DNA from: Cytophagales bacterium
GTDB lineage: Bacteria > Bacteroidota > Bacteroidia > Cytophagales > Cytophagaceae
Length of the DNA stretch: 36,313 bases
NCBI GenBank assembly: GCA_004294225.1
Contig: REBA01000031.1
Location: 1-36,313, forward strand
Direction: 5' to 3'
Part shown: in pieces, positions 8,530 through 18,236 of the stretch
Position numbering within the stretch: position 1 is the stretch's first letter
How the letters are laid out: the number at the start of each line of letters is the position of its first letter
Notes under the pieces: generated by a model
The model's database searches: none
Seen by the model: only the letters and a program-made list of their open reading frames with translations
Told to the model about the DNA's origin: nothing
Position numbers and translations under genes: made by a program

Positions 8530-9078
8530 TTAGTTCGGTTTTTTGATTAACCAGATACCATCTTCTGCTATACCTTCTTGCTCTACTAACTCTACCAAGA
8601 CCTTCTCTGAACTCAAGCAGTTTACTCCCTTTCCAACATAATTTGCTTGAATAGGTAAATCCCTACTATATTTTCTGTCTATCAATACTGCTAAGTCTAC
8701 TCTTTCTGGTCTTCCAAATGCTATCATAGCATCCATTGCAGCTCTTACTGTTCTTCCTGTATATAAAACATCATCTACTAAGATTACATTTTTACCTTCA
8801 ATAGTGAAGGGGACTCTAGTTTCATTCGCTCTCAATTGAATATCTTTCCTTCTGAAATCATCTCTGTAAAAAGTGGTATCTAAATAGCCTAAAGGAATTT
8901 CTTTTTCTAATAGCTCTTGAAGTTTACGATGTATTCTTTCTGCCAAAAAAACACCTCTTGGCTGCATTCCTAAGATTACCGAATGCTTGAAACTATCGTG
9001 CTTTTCAATAATCTGACGACAAAGCCGCTCTATAATAATCTGTAAGAGTTGGTGCGTAATAATGATTCTCTTTTCCAT
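8530..9078 (-). CDS. pyrR: Bifunctional pyr regulator / uracil phosphoribosyltransferase PyrR
   Basis: 182-aa type I phosphoribosyltransferase of the PyrR family. The PRPP-binding loop is visible as VILVDDVLYTGRT (DDVLYTGRT at 102-110), followed by AAMDA, and LGMQPRG.FLA.RI near the front is a PyrR signature. In Bacillus the protein binds pyr mRNA leaders and has weak UPRT activity. Here it heads a pyrR-pyrB pair. A perfect TATATTTG -7 box lies 14 bases before the ATG, so the leader would be only about 8 nt, too short for the classical attenuator. Control of its own operon by that mechanism therefore looks unlikely, and UPRT activity or another target is possible. Confidence 0.96.
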   Translation of the reverse strand: MEKRIIITHQLLQIIIERLCRQIIEKHDSFKHSVILGMQPRGVFLAERIHRKLQELLEKEIPLGYLDTTFYRDDFRRKDIQLRANETRVPFTIEGKNVILVDDVLYTGRTVRAAMDAMIAFGRPERVDLAVLIDRKYSRDLPIQANYVGKGVNCLSSEKVLVELVEQEGIAEDGIWLIKKPN

Positions 9079-9092
9079 AGGTTCAAATTAGG

Positions 9093-9114
9093 CAAATATA
9101 ACTACATTAATGTA
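9093..9114 (-). promoter_or_regulatory. pyrR promoter -7 box with adjacent palindrome
   Basis: On the minus strand TATATTTG (9100-9093) is a full match to the Bacteroidota -7 consensus TAnnTTTG. Two bases upstream sits a perfect 12-base palindrome, TACATTAATGTA (9103-9114), where a repressor could block polymerase. No good -33 TTTG is seen at the usual distance. Confidence 0.5.
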
Positions 9115-9195
9115 AATTCTACAGTTTTTGAATCTTTACTCATCAAAAACAGAATACTAAATAAGAAATATATTTTACTGTAATATCATTCCCCG

Positions 9196-9203
9196 TATTT
9201 TTG
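9196..9203 (+). promoter_or_regulatory. -7 box of the small TPR gene
   Basis: TATTTTTG fits TAnnTTTG exactly and ends 14 bases before the ATG at 9218. The -33 region is not clear. It diverges from the pyrR promoter in the same 139-base gap. Confidence 0.4.
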
Positions 9204-9217
9204 TTAAAAAAACTTCA

Positions 9218-9532
9218 ATGAACCTTCTAGAAAAACTAATCGAATTTTATAAAGAAGACCCCAAAGACCCTTTCAATATCTATGCCCTTGCCACCGAATA
9301 CCAAAAAACAAATCTTCAAGAAGCTTTAAGGCTATTTTTACTACTTGAGCAAAGCTTCCCAGATTATGCAGCCACTTATTATCATTTAGCAAAATTATAT
9401 GAAAAGCTTAACGATAAAGAAAATGCTATAAATACCTATAAAAAAGGAATAGAAATATGTACAAATCTCAGAGCTCATCACGCTTTGAAAGAACTAAAAA
9501 ATGCCTACAACGAATTGCTCTTTGAGGATTAA
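9218..9532 (+). CDS. Small tetratricopeptide-repeat protein
   Basis: 104-aa soluble protein built of TPR-like helix pairs. DPFNIYALATEYQKTNLQEALRLFLLLEQSFPDY and ATYYHLAKLYEKLNDKENAINTYKKGIE show the W/Y-L-A-Y-A-P spacing of two repeats, followed by a capping helix (ALKELKNAYNELL). It has no signal peptide or catalytic motif, so a scaffold or adaptor role is likely, with partner unknown. It stands alone, diverging from pyrR and ending just before a strong terminator shared with the giant gene. Confidence 0.88.
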   Translation: MNLLEKLIEFYKEDPKDPFNIYALATEYQKTNLQEALRLFLLLEQSFPDYAATYYHLAKLYEKLNDKENAINTYKKGIEICTNLRAHHALKELKNAYNELLFED

Positions 9533-9535
9533 AAT

Positions 9536-9569
9536 AAAAAAGGATTGACAATAAAATCAATCCTTTTTT
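9536..9569. terminator. Bidirectional rho-independent terminator
   Basis: The arms at 9536-9548 (A-run plus GGATTGA) and 9557-9569 (TCAATCC plus T-run) form a 13-bp perfect stem around an 8-base loop. The T-run follows the stem on both strands, so it can end both the plus-strand TPR gene (stop 4 bases away) and the minus-strand giant gene. Confidence 0.9.
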
Positions 9570-9589
9570 CTGAAAAGCAAACCAATAAA

Positions 9590-12500
9590 CTATTTAGTTA
9601 TCTGAACCCAGCCTTTATATTTCCTTGCTTTTGTAGGATGTTTGAGATCATAATAATATACTCCGGCCTCTACATTGTCTCCATTCCAATCATTGGCATA
9701 TCTTGAATTCAAATAAACCCTATCTCCCCATCGGTTATATACTTCTAGTGACCATTCTCCTTTGTAAATTCCTCTTACTTGGAACACGTCATTTATACCA
9801 TCTCCATTAGGGGTAAACAAGTTGGGTATGGTAAAGCAGTCTTCCGTCATCGTTACCTGAATACTGTCTCTTAGCATACAATTGTACTTGTCTTTTATCA
9901 TTACTTGATAATTGCCTTCTCTTTCTACTTCTATGTTACCCACTGTATCCGAAATAAAAGTCAAGGAATTCTTCTCAAACCAAGTATAAGTATATTTGTC
10001 TTTGATAGGTTTATTCAGGTCCATAAGATCTCTGATGATTAGCTTTTCTCCAATACATAAGACACTATCAGGGATAAAGTTAGTTCTTATAGAATCAAAA
10101 TTAAACACATTAGTACCTGGTGTAGAAATTCCGCACTCGCTTGTTAAATCTACGAAGTAAAAACATGGTTTAGTTGCTTTAAAGGTTTGTCCTCTTCCTA
10201 TGATTTCATTTCCTGTACATTGAGAATACCAGAAATAAGAATCAAAGCCTCTGCCAGCATCTATTACTACAGGTTGGTCTAAACACACCGTGGTGTCATT
10301 GCCCAGGTTTCCATCATTTTTTTGAATATAAGTAACTTCTGTAGTAAAATCAGCTTTGCAAATCAGTGAAGTTACTGTTAACGAAACAGTCTCTACTTTT
10401 GAGTTTCCTTGGAAACTTGGGAAGGTTAATAAGAATACATTATCTTTTGTAGGTAGGTTATCGTTCCATTTGTAGGTATCAAATCCTTTCTTAGCTACAA
10501 TTTTAGGTGCATCTGCATTGCTACAAACTCTTAGGTTTCTTGGCAATTCTACAAGAGGAATAGGAACATATGTTACATTAAGACTATCGCTTCCAGTACA
10601 TCCTAAGCGGTCAGTAACTGTTACTTTGTAAAAACCACTTAAGAAAGGGATATATACTTGTTCTTTATAGTCTTTTACATTCCATTCATATTTTACAAAA
10701 CCTGGCCCTGCATCTATTACAAAATTAGTTCCCGCACAAGCAATCGTATCATTCTTATCTAGATTGATATTGATAGAATCTCCATAAGTAACATTTTTGG
10801 TTCTAGAAACCTTGCAAGTCCATACATCTTCTACAATAGCAGTATATGGTCCACTTACCCTAGGGAATATTTTAAAATTATTTCCCACATTGGGCTGACC
10901 ATTTGGAACATCCCATTTCCATGTATAATTACTAAGATTATTGTATCTACTATCAGTAGCTCTTAGGGTATCGCTAGGGCGTGTTGCACATACTGTATCA
11001 TTCAAATCTCCCAAAGAAAATCCTGCTAAAGAATCAGAAAAAGTTACCGCTACTGAATCTAAATTATCGCACAGTTCTCTATTAAATATTCGCACAAGGT
11101 ACTTCCCAGAGGTTTTAGGTTCAAACTGTTTAGCTCCTGCTGGGTCAATGGAGCCAGCTGGGAATATCTCCCAATTCCAAGTGTAAACATTGGTTTGAAA
11201 AACAGGTAGTGTGGATGTAATCGTTTTTGGCAAATTAAAACATATTGTATCTTCAGGTTTACCTAGATCAAACCCAGATAAATCCTCAGAAAAGGTAACT
11301 TGAGTTTTATCATCAGCAGGACAATCCCATCTATCCCTTATGAATGCGGTATATACTCCTGTTTTATTAGGGATTGCTTTATAATCATTCCCTGGGTTAT
11401 TTGCTCCATCAGGAACTGTCCACGTCCAAGTGTATTCTGCAAGATTATGGTATTTCTTCTGATCTGTAGAAACTATTCTTTGCAGGTCTATAGAATTATA
11501 ACAAATAGTGTCTGCTGGTTTAAACAGTCTGAAAGCCCTCAAAGAATCTGAATATTGCACTTGTACAGAATCTCTATTGGAACATTTAAACAAATTAGTT
11601 ACCATCGCTTTAAATTTTCCTGTAGTATCTGGACTAATTTCATTCACAGTCAAATTAGTAATCCTTGAGAAATCGGGTACTGTCCATTCCCATTTAAATT
11701 CATTTCCTTGGTATCTACTATCGGTAAGTTTTCTCTCTATATTGAAACATACTGTGATGCTGTCTGGACCTAAATTTAAGTCTTGTAAAGACTTATCAAA
11801 AGTTACTTGTGTGCTTGCTATAGCTTCGCAATTATAAATATCTTTTACTACAGCAGAATATAGCCCACCTCTATCGGGCAATACCTTGAACACATTGCCA
11901 ATGTTCTCATTGCTTGGTATAGTCCATGTCCAAGTATAATTGCTTAGGTTATGGTACTTCAAGTCTGTAGAGGTAATTTCTTGTAAGTTCAATGGTTCAT
12001 TGAAACAAATTGTATCAAAAGGTTTATTGAAACTCAATGCCAATAAAGAATCTGAAAACAATACTGTTGTAGAATCTATATTCTCACATTGTGTAATTTT
12101 ATTGACAATCTTAGCAAAATACTCTCCACTTGTATCTACTACTACTGCACTAGAATCTAATGGGCGGAATTTTGAATTAGGAGGTAATGTCCATGTCCAT
12201 TCATAGATATTTAGATTGTTAAACTTTACACTATCTGCTTTGATAGTTCTATCTCCGATAGGTGTATTAAAACAAATCGTATCATCAGGACTTTTGATAT
12301 TAAACCCAAACAAGTCATCGAAGTAGCTTATATTTTTGCTATCGGTAGTATCGCAGCCCCATCTATCTGTGATTCTTACAGTATAAGTTCCGCTATTGAT
12401 GGGTTTTATCTGGCTTTGATTGCCAGGGTTTGTTTGCCCAGAGGGTACCGTCCATGCCCAAGTATAATTACTTATATTATCGTATTTAGGATTAGTAGCT

Positions 12501-15500
12501 TTAATAATTTTGCCATCTGCAGCAGTAGCAATACATATTTTTTCATCTGGGTCTCCCAAATTAAAATCTAATAAGGAATCAGAAAATTGAATAAACACAG
12601 AATCTTTGGCTTTACAATTGAACCTATCCGTTAGTTGTGCCAAGTATTTTCCCGTACGGTCGGGGTAAGCTATTGTATTGGGGGTTGGGTTTACTGCTCC
12701 TGTAGGAACAACTAACCAATTCCATACAAACTGACTTCCTCTGTACTCTGGCAAAGTAGAAGTGATAGAATCTTCTAAATCTACACATACAACTCTATTG
12801 GGAGCACCCAAATCAAAATCTGCTAACAAACGAGAGAATGCTATATCGCTAGTATCACTATCAAAACATAGGTTTGTTTTATTTTGAACTGTGGCTACGT
12901 ATCTTCCACTCACATTGGGCTGAACTTTCACTACGGCACCTGGAGCAATAGCTCCATTGGGTATTACTGGCCAAGTCCAATTATAATTGACCAAATCAAA
13001 TTTTATACTATCTCTCGCCAATATAAATCTATTAGGATATAAATCATTGAAGCAAATTGTATCCGAAAAAGGGTTATTCAGCTCAAAACCTAAATCGGGT
13101 ACATAAGTAATATTTACTGAATCTGAAGCTATACATAAGCCTGAAACATCTGTTACAGTTACTTTATATTTTCCTGATGCAGTTACAGGGAATTTAGACA
13201 CATTAGTGCTTGGGTTAGGTAAACCTGCTGTGTTAGTCCATACATAAGTATTATAATTAGGGGTAGCATCTACCTCAAAATCTTCATAACTACAAGCTAT
13301 TCTATCATTCCCTAATTCTAGAGGCAACTCGGTTACGACTCTAAAATCTAAAGTATCTTGATCTATACAGCCATTATTATCTGTAAGTCTTACAGAATAA
13401 AACCCTGGATTAGTAACATTAAATGTAGGTTGGTTAGTTCCAGGATTAGGTAAGCCTAAGCTATTTGCCCATACATAGCTGACGATATTGGGCTTAGTAG
13501 CATTGATAGTAAAGGCGATGTTTTGACAAGTAGATTTTGTATTTCCTAAATCAAGATTAAATGAAGGAACATACGTAATCGTAATACTATCAGCTGACTT
13601 ACAGGTATTAGGGTCGGTGCCTATTACTTTGTATTTTCCACTTTGAAGTGGCTTGTAAGAAAAAGTATTTACAGGAATAGTCAATGCTGGGCTAGTAGTT
13701 GCCACCCAGTTATACTCTACGAATCCAGTCGTTGGGGTAAGCGTATAATTGGTATTCCAGCAAGCAATCGTACCAGCAGGAGAAGAGGTTAATCTCATAC
13801 TTAGAGGTACAAAATAATTGGCAAAAACTGTAGCAGTGGCAGGGCAGTTATTGGCATCAGTTATGGTTACTCTATATGTTCCTCGGATTGTAGGTCTATG
13901 TTGGCTTTGAGATATGTTTGGGCTAATAGGATTGCCATTCAAAGCCCAAGTGTAGCTATTAAATCCGCTTCCTGCATTAATAATAGTTGTAGTATTCAAG
14001 CCATTGGCGTTTTCACACACTACAGTAGGCAATTGGGGCAAACTAAAATCAGCAGTATCTTGATAATTAATATCTACAAATCTTCTAGAGGTACAACCTG
14101 AGGCATCTGTAGCTGCTACCAAATATCTTCCACTTTGGCTTGGACGGTGGCTGATGCCTGGCCCTGAAATAGGATTAATAGTTTGATTATTTCTACTGAA
14201 TACATAAGAGCTAAAACTTCCTCCGCTTGGTGTAATTCTATAAGTAGTATTGTTGGCACAGAATACGCTTGGTGGAGTATTCAGATTCAAAGGAAGGGTA
14301 TCTACATAGTTTACATTTACACTTGCTGTGGTATTACATCCATTTAAATCTATAGCATTTACACGATAAGAACCGCTAGCTCTAGGCGTATAACTTGAAC
14401 TATTGCTTGCATTAGGTGCTGGGTTATTTCCAAATAACCATGTATAGGTAGGGAAGTTATTAGGATTTGCATTAATTACAAAGCCTGCATTAGAACATAC
14501 ATTATTTGGTGGTTGCGATAGGCTAATAGGAGTAGGATCTACAACGCTACCTATAAACAATTGGTCTGAAGCATCGCATCCATTAGGGTCTTTGGCACTT
14601 ACTTCAAAAGTGCCTGACTGACCTAATAATGGCTTGTGAATTCTTCCTCCATTACCACTACTTGGAATAATAGTATTAGAATTCAATCTCCATATTGGGC
14701 TACTAAAATTATTTGGAAGAGTAATGAGAAAATTACCATTTGTACATATAGGGGCGTTTTGATCAGGTCCTAAATTGAAAGTTTGGGCAATCACCCAATT
14801 CACGTTAGTATTATCAGAACTAGGACAATCATTATTATCTATTACATTTAAGGTATATGTTCCTGAAGTGGTTGGGGTAAAAGAACTATTAGTACCAACT
14901 ACATTACCATTAAATCTCCACTCATAGGATTTAAAGTTCGGCGTTACCGAAGGGGTAGCATGGCTGAGTTGATAGTTTGCATTAGAACAAACTACACCCA
15001 CTGGATCTATCAAAACTACGGGAACTGTTGTGCTAAATTTACTAATATTAATGGCATCAGAAAAAGCACAATTGTTATTATCTACAATATTTACTCTATA
15101 CTCTCCATCTGCTGTAGGGCGAAATGTTCTGTTCCCCACCCCAGACAAAAACTGTGTACCATTTCTGAACCACTGAAGCGAATTTAGTGAGGCATTGCTA
15201 GGGTTGGTAGTAACTACGATATTGAAATTCTCTGCAGAACATACTGTGGGTTTGTCTCCTAAATCAAAAGTTACTGGATTAACAAAGCTCAAGTTTACTT
15301 CATCCGAAGAAATACACCCATTTTGATCTACCAAATCTAGACGATACAAACCGTTGTTCGCCTGAGCCTGATAACGTGATTGTTGCCCAATCTCTGTTCC
15401 ATTAAATTTCCATGAGTAAGATGAAAAAACGTAATTAGAACTTGCAGGTGGTCTTGCAACTGCTATAAATTCTGGAATATTATTGGTACATACTGGGGCA

Positions 15501-17506
15501 TTGGGTTTATTAAACGTTCCAGTAACAGCTATATTGTAAGTAATTGTTACTTGCTCTGTATTTCTACAAGAATTAGCATCGGTTGCCGTTACGGTATAGA
15601 GTCCTCCTGTGGTTGGCAGATGGCTTAAAGGTGCATTAGATGGAGTAAAATTATTTCCTGCTCTTGCCCACTGATAGGAACAACCATTACACGCCACAGG
15701 ATTAATAGTAATCAATGCAGTATTGTCGTTGTTACAAATTGAACCATTGTTTTTTACATTGAGATTAAAATCAGGTTCACTGAATACAGTAATATTTACA
15801 TTGTCATTAATTCTACAAGCTCTATTATCTTCTATTTCAACGGTATAAACATCTGGCACATTAAGATTAGACTGAGGACTAACTGGAAAAGTTATGACAC
15901 CAGTAACCCGATTATACAAATTCGGATCCATTTGCTGACCGTTTCTTCTCCAAATCGTGCTAGTAATTGTACCGAAAAGCCTAGGGTCTAAAGTGAGAGA
16001 GGTATTGGGGCATACTGAAAGGGAAGCAGGCAACTCTGTATCTATTAAACCATAATCTGAGAAATAACCAAAACGTGCGGATCCTCCTGAGAATTGACCA
16101 TTGATAACTCCTAAATGAAAATAGCCTCTAGAATTTGAGAGCGATAAAGCTGTACCTGTAGGAACAGCAGCTTCAGAAGAAAATTCCAATTGAAATACCC
16201 TCCATCCCGGAAAAGAGGGATTATCAAAGTAATTGCTAGGATTATTCAATGCTGCTTGAACTGTACCGCCAAGTTCATAAGTAAAATTACCTATAGCTTC
16301 ATCTTGTGCTAATATAGTTAAAAAGAAATTACTTGTGGAAGACCTTACAAAGGAAACGGCCTTAGAACCAGTACACCTGATCGTAGGGAGCAATGGACTA
16401 CCTGCCTCTTCTCCAAAACCTGATAAATATAATGCATACACAGGCTTAGCTGGTCCATTTAGCGATGAACCATCAGTTGCTTTCAGGAATCTTGAATCAT
16501 TAGCATCTGATGCTGATGGGTTAGGCATAGTATATCTAAAAGTTTGTCCAGCATTTAGCCCAGAGACAACTAAACTACCATTAATGTATAAAGAAGTATT
16601 GTTCTCAGCAGCTACTACAAATAGATTATTAGACCCAGTTATACCTCTACTACCATCTGTATAATTAAGTCTTCCTGGAGGGATAAGATACTCATTCCCT
16701 ATAATATTAACTGGTACAATTTGATCACCTGTGAGGTCAGCACCACTATTAATAAGAATTGAATCATCATTGGTCGTAATTGCTATAGGCTTGTCAGATA
16801 CCACCCTAGCTCCAGCTAAACGCTCTGAACCCAAAGGTGATGAAGAAGCAACTGAATAAGTTTGCCCTATATTAAGAGTTATTGTACGCTCGGTCTCCCC
16901 AGTACCCCATCCTGCAGCAGACTTACCTGAGGGAAGTGTAATAGTAACTCTAGTATTGTTCTGAGTAGCTATAATATTAAAACTACTTTGAGCTTCAGGG
17001 TAAAATCTAGAATCTATATCAAATGTTGTTTGAAATGGAACATAGAATCTAGTCCCCAATGCATTTGTTCCTTTTAGAGAGAATAATTCATTATTATTTC
17101 TTCCAGTGCCTATCTCATAATAGGCAGTAATTGGCAACGTAGATCGTATCCTTAAGCCAGTATTGGAACCTGTATTATTGGTTGGGATTTCTACATCTGC
17201 TTTATTAAAAGTTTGCAAAGAAGTTCCTCCAGCAGGTATAACTATTGTGCGAGCAGCAAAAGATTGGTTTGCGGGTATATCTACAATAACTGTTACAGGA
17301 ACAGTATTGAATGAAGCTAACCTTAAGTCTTGCACATCATCTGCTTGTGAGTGATTATTACAAACATTAGGTACTGCAAACCAAAACTCTGTATCTACCT
17401 GAGCATTTGCAACATTGGTAAAAAACAGTTGAACTGTAAAAAACAAAAAAATTAAAGGGAATAATATCTTTTTGATTTGTAACAAAGAAGTTAAAATTTT
17501 ATTCAT
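9590..17506 (-). CDS. Giant secreted modular Ig-like protein with T9SS type B (CHU_C) tail
   Basis: About 2638 aa. A signal peptide (1-35, ending ANA before Q) precedes an IgGFc-binding-like N-terminal region (about 37-490; SDKPIAITTNDDS and GTRFYVPFQTTF are typical). About 25 tandem modules of 75-92 aa follow (about 495-2550). Each has a Cys near its start (xVCxN), a central Y/W-x-W strand, a SGxYxVxxTD segment and a second Cys (xGC/xNC), like PKD/Ig folds of Bacteroidota adhesins. Nine modules around 1470-2240 share a YTWTWTVP core. Residues 2553-2638 (PNLFTPNGDGINDVF, VYNRWGDRVY, DWNG, AGVYYY) are the gliding-motility-associated C-terminal domain, which directs T9SS export and surface attachment. 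I prefer the ATG at 17506: the in-frame ATG at 17566 lies upstream of a good promoter and weakens the signal peptide. Likely an adhesin or surface fibre; ligand unknown. Confidence 0.93.
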   Translation of the reverse strand: MNKILTSLLQIKKILFPLIFLFFTVQLFFTNVANAQVDTEFWFAVPNVCNNHSQADDVQDLRLASFNTVPVTVIVDIPANQSFAARTIVIPAGGTSLQTFNKADVEIPTNNTGSNTGLRIRSTLPITAYYEIGTGRNNNELFSLKGTNALGTRFYVPFQTTFDIDSRFYPEAQSSFNIIATQNNTRVTITLPSGKSAAGWGTGETERTITLNIGQTYSVASSSPLGSERLAGARVVSDKPIAITTNDDSILINSGADLTGDQIVPVNIIGNEYLIPPGRLNYTDGSRGITGSNNLFVVAAENNTSLYINGSLVVSGLNAGQTFRYTMPNPSASDANDSRFLKATDGSSLNGPAKPVYALYLSGFGEEAGSPLLPTIRCTGSKAVSFVRSSTSNFFLTILAQDEAIGNFTYELGGTVQAALNNPSNYFDNPSFPGWRVFQLEFSSEAAVPTGTALSLSNSRGYFHLGVINGQFSGGSARFGYFSDYGLIDTELPASLSVCPNTSLTLDPRLFGTITSTIWRRNGQQMDPNLYNRVTGVITFPVSPQSNLNVPDVYTVEIEDNRACRINDNVNITVFSEPDFNLNVKNNGSICNNDNTALITINPVACNGCSYQWARAGNNFTPSNAPLSHLPTTGGLYTVTATDANSCRNTEQVTITYNIAVTGTFNKPNAPVCTNNIPEFIAVARPPASSNYVFSSYSWKFNGTEIGQQSRYQAQANNGLYRLDLVDQNGCISSDEVNLSFVNPVTFDLGDKPTVCSAENFNIVVTTNPSNASLNSLQWFRNGTQFLSGVGNRTFRPTADGEYRVNIVDNNNCAFSDAINISKFSTTVPVVLIDPVGVVCSNANYQLSHATPSVTPNFKSYEWRFNGNVVGTNSSFTPTTSGTYTLNVIDNNDCPSSDNTNVNWVIAQTFNLGPDQNAPICTNGNFLITLPNNFSSPIWRLNSNTIIPSSGNGGRIHKPLLGQSGTFEVSAKDPNGCDASDQLFIGSVVDPTPISLSQPPNNVCSNAGFVINANPNNFPTYTWLFGNNPAPNASNSSSYTPRASGSYRVNAIDLNGCNTTASVNVNYVDTLPLNLNTPPSVFCANNTTYRITPSGGSFSSYVFSRNNQTINPISGPGISHRPSQSGRYLVAATDASGCTSRRFVDINYQDTADFSLPQLPTVVCENANGLNTTTIINAGSGFNSYTWALNGNPISPNISQSQHRPTIRGTYRVTITDANNCPATATVFANYFVPLSMRLTSSPAGTIACWNTNYTLTPTTGFVEYNWVATTSPALTIPVNTFSYKPLQSGKYKVIGTDPNTCKSADSITITYVPSFNLDLGNTKSTCQNIAFTINATKPNIVSYVWANSLGLPNPGTNQPTFNVTNPGFYSVRLTDNNGCIDQDTLDFRVVTELPLELGNDRIACSYEDFEVDATPNYNTYVWTNTAGLPNPSTNVSKFPVTASGKYKVTVTDVSGLCIASDSVNITYVPDLGFELNNPFSDTICFNDLYPNRFILARDSIKFDLVNYNWTWPVIPNGAIAPGAVVKVQPNVSGRYVATVQNKTNLCFDSDTSDIAFSRLLADFDLGAPNRVVCVDLEDSITSTLPEYRGSQFVWNWLVVPTGAVNPTPNTIAYPDRTGKYLAQLTDRFNCKAKDSVFIQFSDSLLDFNLGDPDEKICIATAADGKIIKATNPKYDNISNYTWAWTVPSGQTNPGNQSQIKPINSGTYTVRITDRWGCDTTDSKNISYFDDLFGFNIKSPDDTICFNTPIGDRTIKADSVKFNNLNIYEWTWTLPPNSKFRPLDSSAVVVDTSGEYFAKIVNKITQCENIDSTTVLFSDSLLALSFNKPFDTICFNEPLNLQEITSTDLKYHNLSNYTWTWTIPSNENIGNVFKVLPDRGGLYSAVVKDIYNCEAIASTQVTFDKSLQDLNLGPDSITVCFNIERKLTDSRYQGNEFKWEWTVPDFSRITNLTVNEISPDTTGKFKAMVTNLFKCSNRDSVQVQYSDSLRAFRLFKPADTICYNSIDLQRIVSTDQKKYHNLAEYTWTWTVPDGANNPGNDYKAIPNKTGVYTAFIRDRWDCPADDKTQVTFSEDLSGFDLGKPEDTICFNLPKTITSTLPVFQTNVYTWNWEIFPAGSIDPAGAKQFEPKTSGKYLVRIFNRELCDNLDSVAVTFSDSLAGFSLGDLNDTVCATRPSDTLRATDSRYNNLSNYTWKWDVPNGQPNVGNNFKIFPRVSGPYTAIVEDVWTCKVSRTKNVTYGDSININLDKNDTIACAGTNFVIDAGPGFVKYEWNVKDYKEQVYIPFLSGFYKVTVTDRLGCTGSDSLNVTYVPIPLVELPRNLRVCSNADAPKIVAKKGFDTYKWNDNLPTKDNVFLLTFPSFQGNSKVETVSLTVTSLICKADFTTEVTYIQKNDGNLGNDTTVCLDQPVVIDAGRGFDSYFWYSQCTGNEIIGRGQTFKATKPCFYFVDLTSECGISTPGTNVFNFDSIRTNFIPDSVLCIGEKLIIRDLMDLNKPIKDKYTYTWFEKNSLTFISDTVGNIEVEREGNYQVMIKDKYNCMLRDSIQVTMTEDCFTIPNLFTPNGDGINDVFQVRGIYKGEWSLEVYNRWGDRVYLNSRYANDWNGDNVEAGVYYYDLKHPTKARKYKGWVQITK

Positions 17507-17530
17507 ATCATTATGAGAATTAATAATTTT

Positions 17531-17563
17531 CAAATTTAATTTAATATTTGCAGAACTTAACAA
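17531..17563 (-). promoter_or_regulatory. Promoter of the giant adhesin-like gene
   Basis: On the minus strand TTG (17563-17561), 22 spacer bases and TAAATTTG (17538-17531) match the Bacteroidota TTG / TAnnTTTG promoter. Transcription would begin near 17524. That leaves the ATG at 17506 as the first usable start and excludes the ATG at 17566. Confidence 0.55.
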
Positions 17564-17766
17564 CATTTATATTTATAAACTTACATTGGTAAAGCATCTT
17601 GAATAAAAATTCTATAAAAATTATTATTATAAAGATGAAAGCAATTATTTAAATGACAATCCAATTAATTGTAAAGGAATAAACTTGGTCGTTTATAAAA
17701 TTTATCCCATTCTACCTTTTTATATTCTTATTTTTATTTGTAAATTTTAAAAAATACCATATTTGT

Positions 17767-18210
17767 ATGCAAATCTTGTATTATGCCATTGCTCTTTTAG
17801 CAGGTTTAGCCATCACTATTCAGGCTGGGGTAAATAACCAACTTCAAAATACCATCAAAAATCCTCTGGTAGCGGTATTGATTACTTTTTTGGTAGGTAT
17901 AGGCGCTATACTACTCACTATTCTCAGCACACAACCCAAAGCTATCTATAACATTACTAATCTATCACAGGTCAATCTTTGGCAACTTTCTGGGGGTGTA
18001 CTTGGTGCCTTTTACGTTTGCTCTTTGATTTATGTTATTCCTAAAATAGGAGCAGCCAATATGTTAGGCTATGCCGTTGCCTCCCAACTTATATTTGCGG
18101 TTATTTTCGATCATTTCGGTTGGCTGGGATTTCCGCTTCATTCCATTTCATGGCAAAGGGTTTTAGGCATTGGATTTTTGCTAATTGGATTGTACTTTGT
18201 AAAAAAATAA
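17767..18210 (+). CDS. DMT-superfamily YdcZ-type membrane protein
   Basis: 147-aa inner-membrane protein of the YdcZ (DUF606) branch of the drug/metabolite transporter superfamily. Four or five hydrophobic segments cover nearly the whole chain. IQAGVNNQLQ in the first helix and the closing RVLGIGFLLIGLYFVKK are typical of the family, which forms half-size transporters that must dimerise. Substrate is unknown. It begins a plus-strand run with an EVE-domain gene (26-base gap) and hrpB (6-base gap), so the three may share a transcript, though no functional link is obvious. Confidence 0.88.
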   Translation: MQILYYAIALLAGLAITIQAGVNNQLQNTIKNPLVAVLITFLVGIGAILLTILSTQPKAIYNITNLSQVNLWQLSGGVLGAFYVCSLIYVIPKIGAANMLGYAVASQLIFAVIFDHFGWLGFPLHSISWQRVLGIGFLLIGLYFVKK

Positions 18211-18236
18211 TTTAAAACTTTGAACTATTTCCTACC

